Of a stretch of 64,000 bases of DNA, positions 23,511 to 35,321 are shown in pieces. A program made the position numbers and the translations under genes. Source of the DNA: Tamarix chinensis (Eukaryota > Streptophyta > Magnoliopsida > Caryophyllales > Tamaricaceae); the NCBI GenBank assembly GCA_030549775.1, contig CM060177.1:70477638-70541637 (forward strand), read 5' to 3'. The notes below the pieces were generated by a model that was not told the origin of the DNA, did not search any database, and saw only the letters and a program-made list of their open reading frames with translations. The first letter of the stretch is position 1; the number at the start of each line of letters is the position of its first letter.

Positions 23511-24977
23511 TAAATTCACCAAATTCATGCTTTTGGCCAAAATAGCTAAAACATGTTCACATACTCAACATCAAGGAAGAATCAACAAGAAAAACAATAT
23601 TTAAATCAAGCTTATAGGTTCACACCCAACATCAACCATATACACATATATGAGATTCATCAAAATGGTCCTAATGGTCACATGCTACTTAACTCGACTC
23701 AATATGCGATATATAAATAGAAAGATAAAATCATGAAATTAGAAAAACATATTCAACATTTTTGATACATAGAAGCTTCATAAACAAATCCTTAAACTCA
23801 CTTACATATAAATATGACCCACATTTATGGCTAAAAACCCATATGATGGCATAATCGATGCTTACAAGCATCCATTTTCACAATGCATATTTAGATCAAT
23901 TACATAATAACTCATACTTTATATAGTAACATGCTCAAATCAAAGATATCAACTAATATAAACATGAACACCAAGCCTTATCATAGGATAAATATTTATA
24001 TTACCTCAAAGCAAATCTTCTAAAAGAGAGAAAATACTCCTAAATTGATAGCCCACTACAAAATCCTTGATTATCTAAAAAAATACAAAGCCAAAAATCA
24101 GTATAACACACTTCAAAATTGGTTTAAAAATAATAATAAGGAAAAAGGATAGGGTTACCAACTCTTGACCTAAATCCAAAATATGGATGGCTAAGAGTAG
24201 AAATAAGCAATAAATCTTTAACTCTTTCTAAACTTTAATCCTCATTTGTTTATAGAAAACAAATAGAAACTAAATTAAAGATTAAAAATAAGAGAATAAA
24301 AGGGATAATAAGTGCTTAAGTTGTGATAATAACCATAAATTAAGGCCAAAATGGAGGGTCTAAGTCAAAAGACAAGAGGGAAGGAAATAGAATACCCTAC
24401 ACTTAGAAAATCTTCTAAGGAAGGGAGAATATGTGAAAAGGGTTAAGTGAATTTATCCAAAGGAGAGAGAAATCAAATGGTGATGGCTTAAGGGGTATGT
24501 TGGTCAACCATAAGGAAGAAGGAGAGAAGATAAGGAGTTGAAGTGCATGGTTGATGTGGGGTATTGTGTATAAATGTGTAAGAAAATCAATGATGAAGCA
24601 TGCGGTAGAAAGGATTAATTCAAGTAAGATCATGCAAAGATAAAAGCAATAGCAAGGGTAGGGTGTTCTAAATGAGCCATTTGAGAGATGGAAAAGGTAT
24701 AAGGAGAGAGAATATGTTGTAAGTGAGGAAACATACCTCAAAGGAGCTTTTAGGAATTTTAAAAAAAAAAAAATCACAGGATGATCTAGATAATTTGTAA
24801 ACAATCCCAAAGAACCAAAATATGTTTATTAGCACAAAGAGACTCTAATTAAAAGTTTTTTATAAACATTGAAAAAAGAATCAAATTGAAATAGTAAGGA
24901 TTATAATTTATAGTATAACCAATTGATTGGTTTTGGGAAAGAATAAATTAAAATATTTAAAATTATATGGCATTACA
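23511..24977 (-). repeat. Non-coding repeat DNA, probable LTR remnant
   Basis: AT-rich, with a purine-rich part at 24360-24760 like the U3 complement of the long LTRs, a 'caaaatccttgatta' segment at about 24059 also seen in LTR B (20507), and an ATGGCATTACA end at 24967-24977. The 131-codon minus-strand frame at 24415-24810 lies in the purine-rich part and has no motif. It may be the far end of the LTR that begins at 12469, but without matching target duplications this is a guess. Confidence 0.35.
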
Positions 24978-24984
24978 TATTTAC

Positions 24985-25560
24985 CTAGCTTCAATGAGAC
25001 TTTATATCCATTAGTGGTTACTTTGCTTCATTCAGACATTATGTCCATTGTTGGTTAATCGGTCACATGTATGTCCATTTGTTTATTTGGTTTAGCTTCC
25101 ATGGATATTAAGGACCATGGCAGATGATCCACCCCATTGTTCAAAACAAATAAGCATATGTCTAAACATGTGATCATTAATGTTATACAAACTTGAAGAG
25201 TAAACGTTAAAGATTCTTTTAATGGTTTATCACACTAATATGTGGCTTATGTAGGCGTATACACATTATGAACCATATTTTCTCTATGCTATATTTAGTG
25301 CATATATGTTTATCAATGATTTACTATTCTTCTCAATTTTATGTGACATTATGCCCTAATAAGAATATCTTTCAAGATTATTGCATGAATTAATATGCTA
25401 TGATGTATGAGCATGTTGTACATGAGCCTTATATAATCCATGCCTATCTTTTATAACCTTTATGCTTTGTCAACCTACACAAGATTATAATTTGGTTTAC
25501 TCAATATGTAGCATACTAATATGTCTGTTCAATTGGTCACCTACTTAATCTTACGAGTAG
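24985..25560 (+). repeat. Inverted relative of the 'G' LTR sub-repeats
   Basis: 'agcttca.tgagactttatatccatt' and 'gcttcattcagacattatgtccatt' repeat motifs, followed by 'gcttccatgga.attaaggaccatgg', reproduce 22590-22715 in reverse complement. The fragment is in the opposite orientation to 21946-23510. No gene. Confidence 0.5.
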
Positions 25561-26835
25561 AGGATTTTATGTAAGTTGGTGTGGAGGGCCAATAGATGTC
25601 CATATGCTTGTTAGGGCCTAGGCTTTGAGATTAATAGTTTTTGGTATTATGTTTCTCTTTTGAGGGTCCTTGGATACCAAGAATTTGTATTAGCTATTTT
25701 TTCCTTAAGTGTTTCTTCCCATGTATTTTTGTAAACATCTTTTAGTCGGATATGATCTTGGTTTATGAAACCCTAACCTTCTTCTCTTTATGTAATATAC
25801 CTTTCATAGTTTAGTTTTTTGTGTGTGTTGTGTTTTGAATATCCTAACCTTATCCCTAACATAGAACATACGGTATGACATCTATCTTGTTTTAGATACA
25901 ATAATGGCATCCTATTTTTTATAAAATAGTTTTTGTATTTTCACTTCCGAATTTTTTTTAATTTTTTAAGTATTAAAAAATAGGTGCTTTATAATTTTAA
26001 TAAATATTTCTATCCTTAAAACTAATTTTGTGTGTAAGTTTAGGAGCTTCACCCACAACAAATATAGGTCATACGATAAGTATGTGTGGAGCATGCACAT
26101 CTTATATGTGATTCCATGTGATCCCTTTAAATGGGCATAGATTTCATATACTTTGTATAGAGAAATATCTATATAATATATATAAGCACCCTCATAGAAG
26201 TGATATTTTTTTTTGCCTAAATTAACATCTATCATTATATAAGTCTATATTCATTATTTAACCCATATCACTGTAATGAAATCATTCATAGCCCATAAAA
26301 TATATTCTTTACATTCTAATTATAATTATAATTCAATTCTAAATATTATAATTCATTAAATAGCTAAGTAATGAGATAGTTTGATAGGTATTTTTATTAT
26401 ACTATACTTCTAATTTTTGAATATTGTATAAAAAAAAGAAGACGAAGAAAATTTATGACCATGCATTCAGTTCTCATTAATGATAACATAGTAAATTATC
26501 CAAAACTCTTTAACTTTCCGACTTTCTTTCTTATCAGTTTTTTTTTACCAATTGCATTTACTCCTGACCAAAATTAAGTGGTAGTCAAAGTCTAAACCTT
26601 AATTCAATGGGTCTATTTATATTATTTCTATGTATCTATTATTATCGTAAACATTAACTAACATTTTAAATTCTTTAACAAGTGTTCTGAATAATTAGAT
26701 ATGAGCATAGCTACTAATTAGTTAAATATCTTTATTTTTTTTTACAATTAATATATAAATATAAATTTTTTATGATGTTACTTTATTTAATAAATATTTA
26801 TTATCAACTAAATATTAATGACCAATTAAATATTA
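25561..26835. other. AT-rich intergenic sequence, nothing recognised
   Basis: No coding similarity. 25580-25870 contains phrases typical of decayed LTR DNA but no terminus. The 89-codon minus-strand frame at 25966-26235 has no motif. From about 26240 the sequence becomes plain AT-rich spacer. Confidence 0.4.
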
Positions 26836-27073
26836 CTCTATCCTTATAAAAAAAAGTCATTCTATTATTATATATTTGTATAAAAACTAAATTTATTTAA
26901 AAAAAGTCAAAACCTACTTTTCATTTTTACCATTACTTTTTTTCATATTATTTATGTATTAAATGCTTTGTTATTTTTAAACAAAAAGTGTAAGTGTAAT
27001 TATAAGACTATTTTTATTAGTTCCTAAAAAGATATATGGATTGATAGAATAACTTTCTTCTTGATACGGAGAG
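26836..27073. mobile_element. Stowaway-like MITE
   Basis: 238 bp with terminal inverted repeats: left CTCTATCCTTATAAAAAAA, right (reverse complement) CTCTCCGTATCAAGAAGAAA, both followed by GT.ATTCTA. This matches the CTCCCTCCGT...AAAGTC style of Stowaway (Tc1/mariner) MITEs. TA precedes the left end (26834-26835); the right TA has changed. Too short to encode a transposase. Confidence 0.75.
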
Positions 27074-27104
27074 ACACATATTTTTAGAAAATAATAACAT
27101 ATAG

Positions 27105-27342
27105 TGCTCGTTTGGTTAGGGGTAATAGAAGTGGAAAAATTACCCTTATATTTTATATATCTTATATAATATAACTTAAATTAAATATTCTTATTCTAAT
27201 AAATATCTATTTTAGATATCAATATGATCTAAAATAGGTATTTTATTAAAAATATATTTATTATTATTAAATACTTAATATAAAAGATATAAAATAGGGG
27301 AAATTTTTTTTTCACCCCTATTACACCCATACCAAACAAGCC
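27105..27342. mobile_element. Second MITE (Tourist- or hAT-like)
   Basis: About 238 bp with long imperfect inverted repeats: left TGCTCGTTTGGTTAGGGGTA, right (reverse complement) GGCTTGTTTGGTATGGGTGT, continuing for about 60 bases each. The CTxGTTTGGT end occurs in both Tourist (PIF/Harbinger) and hAT MITEs. The target duplication is unclear (TA-rich on both sides), so I leave the superfamily open. It lies only 31 bp from the Stowaway-like MITE. Confidence 0.7.
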
Positions 27343-27959
27343 TATAATTTAACATCTTGATTTAAATATATAATATTTAGTATTATGCATTCACTAATAA
27401 TACTATTATATAAATAAATTTCTTAAATTATCATTAGCATTATGTTTATCATTATTACAATATATTATATGCAACTTTATATTTAATTTAATTTATAAAA
27501 TTTAGAATAAAATTAAATTCATGTAATTAAAAAAAAAACACAAAGGAAGGAAAAAGTAGACTAAATATGATATTCCCTTCTCTTCTTTTGTGAATCAGGT
27601 AGCACATGTTGGACTTTTGTTTCCGTCACCCACCCGTATAATTTAGTGGTCTGGCCTTCAGTAGTTAGCATTATTTATGTTTTAAAAATAATTTTTCATT
27701 TTTATTTCTACATCATGTTTGTTTAAAAAAATATAGACATATACTTTAAAGTAACGTAAAGAATAATCGTTTTTCACATTTATTTTCATTTTTATTTCTA
27801 TATCGGTAGAACATTATAAGAGACTTTATCAATAATTTAAAATATGCACAAACTAGTAATTTACTCCACATTAAAAAAATGATCACATCTTTAGAAGTTT
27901 GAGAGTTTAAAGTAATCAATTTTGGAATCGGCAAAGAACACCCATAGCAAAATTCTTCT

Positions 27960-28680
27960 TAAATTTTAACAAATAGTATAGACGACGCCTCGTAAGAAAA
28001 CAAAGGTGAACCTTCGTTGAGGTAATTTCTTACTTTCCTGGTTTAAAAATACAGTCATTTTTATAGAAAACGCCGTCCTCCATGAATGATACCATAAACC
28101 GTGAAAGCCGTTAAGACTGATTAGAAGCGCAATTATTCGACATGTCATAGATAATGCATCGTGGCCTCGTCCATGCCTCCGTGTCCGTTATTACTGTAGA
28201 TGCGTGAAAGTACCATTACACTTATGGGTCTCTGATTACCCTACAATACATCTACAATAATGCATGCCGCCCCCGTCAAAAGCCTAAAAGGTGTCTCGTT
28301 CTTTAAGGACAGCGCCAATCAACTCCGGGGGGGACTACTATTTATTTGATTAAAGGTGTCTCATTATCAATGTGCCGGTTTCCACTCTGACTGCTTTTGC
28401 ACTCGTTATTTAACAATCCTCCCATGATTTACGTCTGTATGGGTCCTCGGGGACCAGTACCATCTCCAGCTTATAACAACTCTAATTTTTATATACTCAA
28501 ACGAAGGTGAGGGAGGTTACTTACCGGATGAGATTGAAATGCCGTAGTTACCTTTTACCAAGAATTCAAATTGAAATTGACAGCTACTTAGAGGCCTGGG
28601 CGGCACTCGTTCCTTCCAAGGGGACAAATGGATGGCTCTGATACACTTTAATAAAGAATGAACGAATGAGGTTGATCCTT
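27960..28680. other. GC- and CpG-richer island without TE similarity
   Basis: Within AT-rich spacer, this stretch has many CG dinucleotides (for example 'gacgacgcctcg', 'cgccgtcctcc', 'gcatgccgcccccgtc', 'cctgggcggcactcg') and no LTR, TIR or pol signal. A short inverted pair 'accttcgtt(t)gag' sits at about 28014 and 28500. Reading frames are short (60 codons on the minus strand at 27966-28148) with no motif. It could be a gene fragment, a promoter or a captured segment; I cannot tell. Flanks 27343-27959 and 28681-28838 show nothing. Confidence 0.4.
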
Positions 28681-28838
28681 ACAAAGTTAGTTCAAAATTA
28701 GAAGAAGAAAAGTTAAATTTATTAATTTATTTCCTTAAAAATATAAGAACAAATTCAAAAATAGTTTGAATAGTAATAGATTATTTTTATGTTATGTTTA
28801 GCTCGAGAATACTAAAAATAAGAGGATCTCCACAATTT

Positions 28839-29564
28839 TGTAACTCCCAAATAATCAAAAAGGACTTTTCACGACTTAAATTTTACAATTAAAGCATATA
28901 AAGATATCGTATTTTAAAAATATGATAAAAAATTGTCTTTTTATTAATTACTCTACCTGTATAAGAAAAAAAATAAATTATTTTATCAATCAATACACTT
29001 TTTAATAAAATATCTCCACTCAAAATAAGGGTTCGAAAAGAGTTTTAAGGCTAAAAGTGGTCGGAAAATCTCAAAAAAAACAAAACCGAAGAAAGAACAA
29101 TGAGGTTAGGTTTGTTCCAACCCAACCCAAAATTTCTTTTCTTTTCTTTTTTCTTCTCATTCCCTTCCACTATATACGCCGGCTCAATCCTTTTCTTATT
29201 TTCTTTCCTTTTTCTGTTCTCTCTCCTCCTGTATCACCCTATCATCTTCTTAACCTCCATTTCCCTTTCCTCTTATAGACCAAACATACCCTTACCCATC
29301 TCCTCACATGCTACCCTTATTTCCCCTTCTTGGACATGTAACTCTCCAACTACACAACCTTTGTTGCCTGGCCTTAGTGCCCCCAACTTCCCTACACCTT
29401 TGCATTTTCTTATCCTTTCCCACCTTGCATGCTAACCCACTTCTTTTCCCCCATTTTTCCTTCTTTCACTCCTTCCCATCCATCCTGGAACCATGCACCC
29501 TATAGGTGTATCTATCTATATATCCATCTATCTATATATCTATATATGTATATATGTATGTATG
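28839..29564 (+). repeat. Long LTR 'J', part 1 (U3)
   Basis: Starts TGTAACTCCC at 28839 and enters a pyrimidine-rich U3 at 29110-29500, as LTR A does. It stops in a tat/tatc simple repeat (29510-29564), where the minus-oriented LTR C begins. It resumes at 39868. The overlapping plus-strand frames at 29057-29632 are composition artefacts of the CT-rich DNA. Confidence 0.6.
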
Positions 29565-30114
29565 TTATTGACATAATTTTAGTTTATACAATCATCCTTA
29601 CATCAATCATGAGGCTAAAACATTTAAAGTAACTCAAGAATTAAAAACAAAAGAACACTTATAGTACAATAATGAGTTTGGAGTCTAACTCCTAGTTAAC
29701 AATACAAAAAAAAAGGGATACCATGGATCTATAGTCCAAAAAGAATATATGGTTAAATATATCAATCGGATAGCAATTATTCTTCACCCAACACCTAATA
29801 TAATTGTTGTTACTCATCCCCATAAAGGGTATCATAGGCAGCATAATCATTTCGCTGATCTTCTGAGACATGTACATAAGATTAAGAGCTTCCTACTTGT
29901 GGAAATGAGCAGTACCCATAAAATGGGTGGTTAGTACGCTATGTACTGAGTAAGGAAACAATACTATCAAAATAGGGATACAAATAACACATGTTTTCAA
30001 ATTATATAGTAAGTGAATAACCAAATAAATAAAACATCTCATAAGATAGAAAATTATCTAGATTCCTTCATTAAATATAATCCATTTTTTTTATATACTT
30101 TGAGTGCAGGAACC
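29565..30114 (-). repeat. Long LTR 'C', part 1
   Basis: Aligns with LTR B from the 'ttgacataa.t.tagttta' segment onward (B 18463). About 55 bases of the terminus are missing. It reaches 'tttgagtgcaggaacc' at 30114, where element 3 starts; LTR B has the uninterrupted equivalent at 19010-19030. Confidence 0.75.
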
Positions 30115-30953
30115 TGTTGTGTAATCAAAGTGGAGGGAAGAGTTGGATCGATGGCTATTGTTTGGTTGTATCAATCACGAGATTATGTAGCATAAGCACT
30201 TGGTTTAATGTTGATTAAACTGATACAAATGCTACGTTCAGGATAGACTTCTCCGAAGGTTAAAGTTGGTTTCAATGTTCGAATGAATGAGATTAATGGA
30301 AGAAGGAATGCCCCGGTCTTTCCTTAATCAAGGGAGACTCAAAAGAGAGGATAAAATGCAGGCCTTCATGTGTTAATTTTGTGCTAAAAAATTCTATATA
30401 TCTCTTCTTATCCATGCATGCACAAGGGTATATATATAGGAGGAAGAAGGCGACACCTTAAGATTAAACCAGCCGAGATTCCTACTTTAATTCAAGCCCA
30501 TTATCCCACTTGAATTAAGCCCAAATAATACCTAATCTTAATCACAATATCATTGTCGAAATGATATTAATGACTAACATTACAAAGCCATACAATTAAC
30601 TATGATACATATATGAAATTAGATCAAACCCTAACCTACATAAAATACACTTAGGGTTTACAACAAGTTAATACAACTTATGATAATTGTCACCATATCT
30701 TCTTGTTGTAAAGTATCATCACATTTATGCCATAGTCTTGAATGCTTTGAATACTTGTACACTTTAAGGTGTATTAACATCTTCTTCTTGTAAATATGTA
30801 ACATACCTGCAAGAACAACTTGAATTATTTTCAACACCAAGCATAGACAAATTATCAAGAATATTTAATATAATAGGCTCCAATATTAAGAAATCTAATT
30901 CTTCCTTACTTTAAGAATCAAGATGAATATGATAATCATTAGATGTTCCTGCA
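30115..30953 (-). repeat. 3' LTR of element 3
   Basis: 839 bp. In minus orientation it runs from TGCAGGAACATC to ACACAACA. It carries the TATA run at 30429-30438 and, at its start, the coding tail of the polyprotein. It is the direct repeat of 36193-37025. Confidence 0.9.
30429..30438 (-). promoter_or_regulatory. TATA region in element 3 3' LTR
   Basis: TATATATATA, at the same relative position as in the 5' LTR and in the LTR of element 2; probable core promoter of the family. Confidence 0.5.
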
Positions 30954-30970
30954 GCACTCTCCCCAACTTG
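30954..30970 (-). other. Polypurine tract of element 3
   Basis: Minus strand: CAAGTTGGGGAGAGTGC, immediately before the LTR start TGCAGG. Its G-rich purine core is GGGGAGAG. Confidence 0.75.
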
Positions 30971-31025
30971 AGAAGAATTTGCCTTCAAATTTTCATCAGA
31001 ACAATAAGGAAACAAATCACCAATA

Positions 31026-32030
31026 TTAAAAGTTCTTGAAATTACACCATAATGATTGGAAGTTCAAGTCCATAAGCATTATCCCAAACTTTCTTAGTAT
31101 TTTAAGTGGATCATCAACTCTTGGCATTAGTTTATTTTTACGTAAATTAAAAAATCTTTCTTTACACAAATATAACCAAACTAAGTCACCAGGAGAAAAT
31201 ACATAAGAATTTCTATGCTTATTTGCTTGAGCTTTATATTTGGCATTAGCTTTTTCAATGTTACTTTTTATTTTCTCATGAAGCTGTTGACAAACTTTTA
31301 CTCTATCTTTAGCTTCATAATTTTGTAATTCACCTTTTTTCAAAGGAATCATATTAATAGGCATGTGAGGATTCACTCTATACACCACCTCAAATGGACT
31401 AGTTTGAGTAGTAATAGATGGACTATGATTATAAGCAAACTCTACATAAGCTAGCTTAACATCCCAATCTTTAGTACTCTTATTAACTAAGCCTCTTAAT
31501 AATGTACCAAGATTTCTATTAGTTAATTCGATTTGACCGTCAGTTTGTTGATGATGCAAAGTGCTAAATAACAATTTAGTACCAAGAATATGCAATAAAG
31601 TTTTCCAAAAATAACTCATAAACTTGACATCCCGATCTGAAACTATACTTTTAGGTATTCCATGAAGTTTAACAACCTCTCTAAAATACAAGCCAACAAC
31701 CTGTGTGGCATCATCGATTTTATTACATGGAATAAAATGAGCCATTTTAGAAAATCTATCTACCACCACAAGAATAGAATATTTACCACGTTGCATTCTT
31801 GGTAACCCTAGGATAAATTCTATACTAACTCCTTCCCATGGTTTATCAGGAACAGGTAAAGGTGTGTATAAGCCTTTATGAAAGTAACTCTTACTTTTTT
31901 GACATGTAGAGCATCTACTTATTATGGCTTGTACATGTTTAACTATTCATGGCCAATAGAAATTTTCTTGTAATAATTATATAGTTTTATGTATTTTAAA
32001 ATGTCCCGCAATGCTGCTTTCATGTATTTC
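31026..32030 (-). pseudogene. Integrase of element 3
   Basis: The minus-strand reading starts with the CC half of the zinc-binding domain (RCSTCQKSKS at about 31890-31920). It then reads SIEFILGLPRMQRGK, where the first catalytic Asp of the DDE triad is replaced by Glu (about 31819; element 2 keeps Asp). From 31796 to 31026 the frame is open for 256 codons. It holds the second Asp (SIVSDRDVKFMS), the catalytic Glu (QTDGQIE), SPFEVVYRVNPHMPINM and a C-terminal FSPGDLVWLYL fold. A small shift at about 31060 moves the tail to another frame, which then enters the LTR. The Asp-to-Glu change alone would probably abolish activity. Confidence 0.9.
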
Positions 32031-32192
32031 TTTGATTAGCAAGTCTCGAATACTAGATCTAGGAGTACAAAGTTTATTTAGTCTAAACAAAAATCCATCT
32101 TGCATGACATAATTACCATGGTATCCACTTTCTTTCCATGCACTAAACACGTCCTTAAAATCTTCATCTTTAGGATATAAGTCTTTTATCAT
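31977..32192 (-). pseudogene. RNase H-integrase linker of element 3
   Basis: A 71-codon open stretch starting MIKDLYPKDEDFKDVFSAWK and ending with the HH part of the integrase zinc-binding motif (IHESSIAGHFKIHKT). The same segment in element 2 is at 7324-7530. It is part of the same polyprotein, not a separate gene. Confidence 0.8.
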
Positions 32193-32200
32193 TTCAAAAC

Positions 32201-32575
32201 CTAAGATTTTTCATCCATCATAACAAGTAATGTAGATCTACGAGAAAGAGCATCAACGACTATAATTTCTTTACCATCTAAATGTTTAACTGAGAACACA
32301 AAAGTTTGTAAGAAATTTACCCACTTTGCATGCCTTAGATTAACTTTCTTTTGACTATGTAAGTATTTTAAACTTTCATGATCCGAATGTAATACAAAGG
32401 GTTTTGGTCTTAGATAATGACTCCATGTCTCTAGACTTCGTATAATGGCAAAGAGTTCTTTGTCATAAATTGAATAGTTAAGTTTGGTTCCATTCAACTT
32501 TTCAGAGAAGAATATTATAGGTTTCTTTTCTTATGAAAGTACTCCTCCTATTCCAACTCCACTAGCATCACAAAT
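32201..32575 (-). pseudogene. RNase H of element 3
   Basis: 32497-32201 reads [40 protein letters not shown] and [20 protein letters not shown]; the upstream catalytic segment ([14 protein letters not shown], 32521-32580) lies in an adjacent frame separated by a stop. It would remove RNA from RNA-DNA hybrids. Confidence 0.85.
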
Positions 32576-33520
32576 TACTTCAAAAAGAAGATTAAAGTTG
32601 GGCAAGGATAGAACAGGGGCATGACAAAGTTTAGTTTTGAGGGTTTCAAAGGCTTGAGTAGCTTCTTGTCCCTAATAAAATTCACCCTTTTCATGAGTTG
32701 AGTAATAGGTGTAGCTATAGTAGAAAAATCCTTAATAAATCTTCTATAGAAACTAGCTAATCCATGAAAATTTCTCACATCATGAACATTCTTAGTGATA
32801 GGCCATTTTTTTATAGTCCTAATCTTATTAGGATCTACTTTAATACCCTCACCACTAATAATATAGCCTAGGAAAACTACACTTGGAATCATAAAATCAC
32901 AGTTCTCAAGTTTCCCATATAATTTATCTTTCCTTAACTTATCAAATAACTTCTTCAAATACACTAGATGATCATAATTATTTTTGCTATATACAAGAAT
33001 ATCATCCAAATATACAACAATGAAATCACCAAGGAAAGGTTGGAGAACTTCATTCATAAGTCTCATAAGTGAGATATGTGCATTACATAACCCAAAAGGC
33101 ATAACCATCCACTCATAGAGACCATATTTAGTTTTAAAAGCAGCTTTCCATTTGTCTCCATCTCTAATCCTTAATTGATGATATCCACTCCTCAAATTAA
33201 TTTTGGAAAATACTTGTGTACCACAAAGTTCATCAAGCATATCATCTAATCTAGGCATAGAAAAATGATATTTGATAGTAATATTATTCATTGCCTTAGA
33301 ATCTATACACATACGCTAAGTACCATCTTTTTTAGGCTCTAGTAAAGTAGGAACACTACAAGGACTCATACTTTATCTCACAATTCCTTTATCTATAAGC
33401 TCTTGTATTTGTTTTTGTAATTCCTTAGCTTCCTCTGGGTTACATCTATAAGCTAGTTTATTTGGCATAGGCATACCAAGAACAACATCAATGGCATGTT
33501 CTATACCTCTTATAGGTGGT
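32575..33520 (-). pseudogene. Reverse transcriptase of element 3
   Basis: 33312-32575 is open for 245 codons: [53 protein letters not shown], then the intact catalytic YLDD (about 33000-33012) and the thumb with [19 protein letters not shown]. The upstream finger segment (CNPEEAKELQK, MSPCSVPTLLEPKKDGT, 33315-33450) is separated by stops. Compared with element 2, the palm is better preserved. The last 25 codons or so are out of frame relative to RNase H. Confidence 0.92.
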
Positions 33521-33755
33521 AATCTAGGAGGTAAGTTATTAGGAAATACATCATTATACTCATCAAGAAACGTAATTAGATTATTATTTTCATTTTGTTA
33601 TTTTTTAGGTTTATAATCTTTAGAAACTAAAGCATAACAAATTCCTTCCTCTTCTATGCATTTTTCCATAGCCTTTTCATGTAAACATAATCTTTTTTGT
33701 CATCACTCAAAGGCATATGATCTCATAAAGAAGGTGTTAGCCTATATAATTTCTT

Positions 33756-34259
33756 TTATTTCTTCACCACATATTCAGTAGTTAGCCCATCATGAGTTGC
33801 TTTTCTATCATATTTACATGGTCTTCCTAGAAGTAATCCACAAGCATCCATAGGCAAAACATCACATAGAACTTCTTCATGATAGTCTCTAATGGAAAAT
33901 GTGATTAAGGTTCTTTTGTTTACTTTAGCTCTTTTATATTTATTTATCCATAGTAAAGAATAAGGTTCAGGATGATTAGTAGTATCCAAAATAATTTTCT
34001 TAACCATTTCGTCACTAGCAATATTTGTACATGAACCATTATCAATTATGAGTCGACAAACCATATCACCTATTTTACACTTGGTCTTAAAAATTTTCTC
34101 TCTTTGAGTAGGTGTATCATTAGGTTGTATTTGTAAAACTCTTTGTATTACAAAGCATGGATCTCCTTCCTCTTCATCTATGGTGAATATTTCATTAGGA
34201 GATTCAATTTCTAATTTCTCATCATCACTACATTGTTCCATGTTTTCTATTTCATGCAA
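33756..34259 (-). pseudogene. Protease of element 3
   Basis: An open stretch of 167 codons: an acidic linker, then CRLIIDNGSCTNIAS with the active-site Asp, then CDVLPMDACGLLLGRPCKYD and THDGLTTEYVVKK. The motif reads DNG, where D-S/T/G-G is usual. Downstream (33520-33755) the protease-RT linker is broken by stops. Confidence 0.88.
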
Positions 34260-35321
34260 GGTTAAGGCTCTTTGGTTAGGACAATCCCTAGCAAAATGTC
34301 CATATCATTTACATTTAAAACATTATTTATTTGAAATTTCAACTACCTTATTTTTACCTTTATCATCTTAATTATTCTTTTTATCATATGAAGATGTTGA
34401 TTTAGGTGTAAAGGTGTTAGAATAGGGTTTAGTTGAAGTTGAAGCATTAGACTTAACATAGGCTCTAGTTGATTTAGTTTGTCTTTCAAATTTCAAATAC
34501 AATTTAATCAAGTCATCAAGAGAATCATAAGAATACATGTCAACTTTATCTCTTATTAAGATATTTAAGCCACATAAGTATCTAGCACATTTTTGCTCTT
34601 TTCTCTCTTGAATATCACAAATAAGGGCTAGTTTTTCAAATTTTCTAGTGCATTCTTCTCCACTAAATAAACCTTGCCTTAGAGTTGTCATTTTTACATA
34701 CATATCTTGCTCATATTCTCTAGGCACAAATATCTTTCTTAGGTGTTGCTCAAGGTTTTTCCAAGATTTTATCTTTGATTTCTCTTGTCTCTCTTTTATT
34801 CTTTTAAAAGTATCATACAAAATTAGAGCAAACGTTTTGAACTCAAAAGTATCTAGCTTGCATTTTCTCTCATCATCATACTCTCTAAATTCAAAAATAG
34901 CTTCAATCTCATGAAACCATTCAAAAAATAACTCCACATTCAAATCACCATAAAATTTAGGAAGGTCAAGTTTAATACCTTGATCTTCATTGTAGGCATG
35001 TCTTACTTGAAATGTAGGTGGTATTCTTTTGTTGCTTGAGCTAAATGAGCTCATCTCATCTTCTCCATCTTTATTGTGATGTATATTTGAATGTCCACAT
35101 CCACCTTTTGCATGATAGATAGGATTCATCTTTCCTTCCACACTATCATGTGTGGTCTCCATGTGATTTTGCCATGGTCTATGCTTTCCTTGTTCGGCAA
35201 GCTTAGCTTCCACACTTTGTAGTTGATGTTGAAGTGTGGTTTAATTTTGCAATTGAACATCTATTCTTGTAGTGAGGCTCTTGATAGACTCTATCAAGGC
35301 ACGAAATTCTTCACTTTCCAT
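34260..35321 (-). pseudogene. gag of element 3
   Basis: The start ATG at 35321 (MESEEFRALIESIKSLTT) is supported by the matching start in element 2. After one stop at about 35240, the frame 35213-34368 is open for 281 codons: a Gln-rich coiled-coil-like N-terminus, then the retrotransposon gag core (KLDLPKFYGDLNVELFFEW, later REYEQDMYVKMTTLRQGLFS and EECTRKFEKLALICD). A CCHC knuckle at 34281-34322 (CFKCK.YGHFARDC) has a stop in place of one Gly. Gag would form the virus-like particle. Confidence 0.9.

Noticed and set aside
24415..24810. Minus-strand frame of 131 codons that could look like a small membrane protein
   Set aside because: Hydrophobic Leu/Phe/Ser content follows from the pyrimidine-rich strand of an LTR-like region; similar frames occur at the same place in LTRs A and B.
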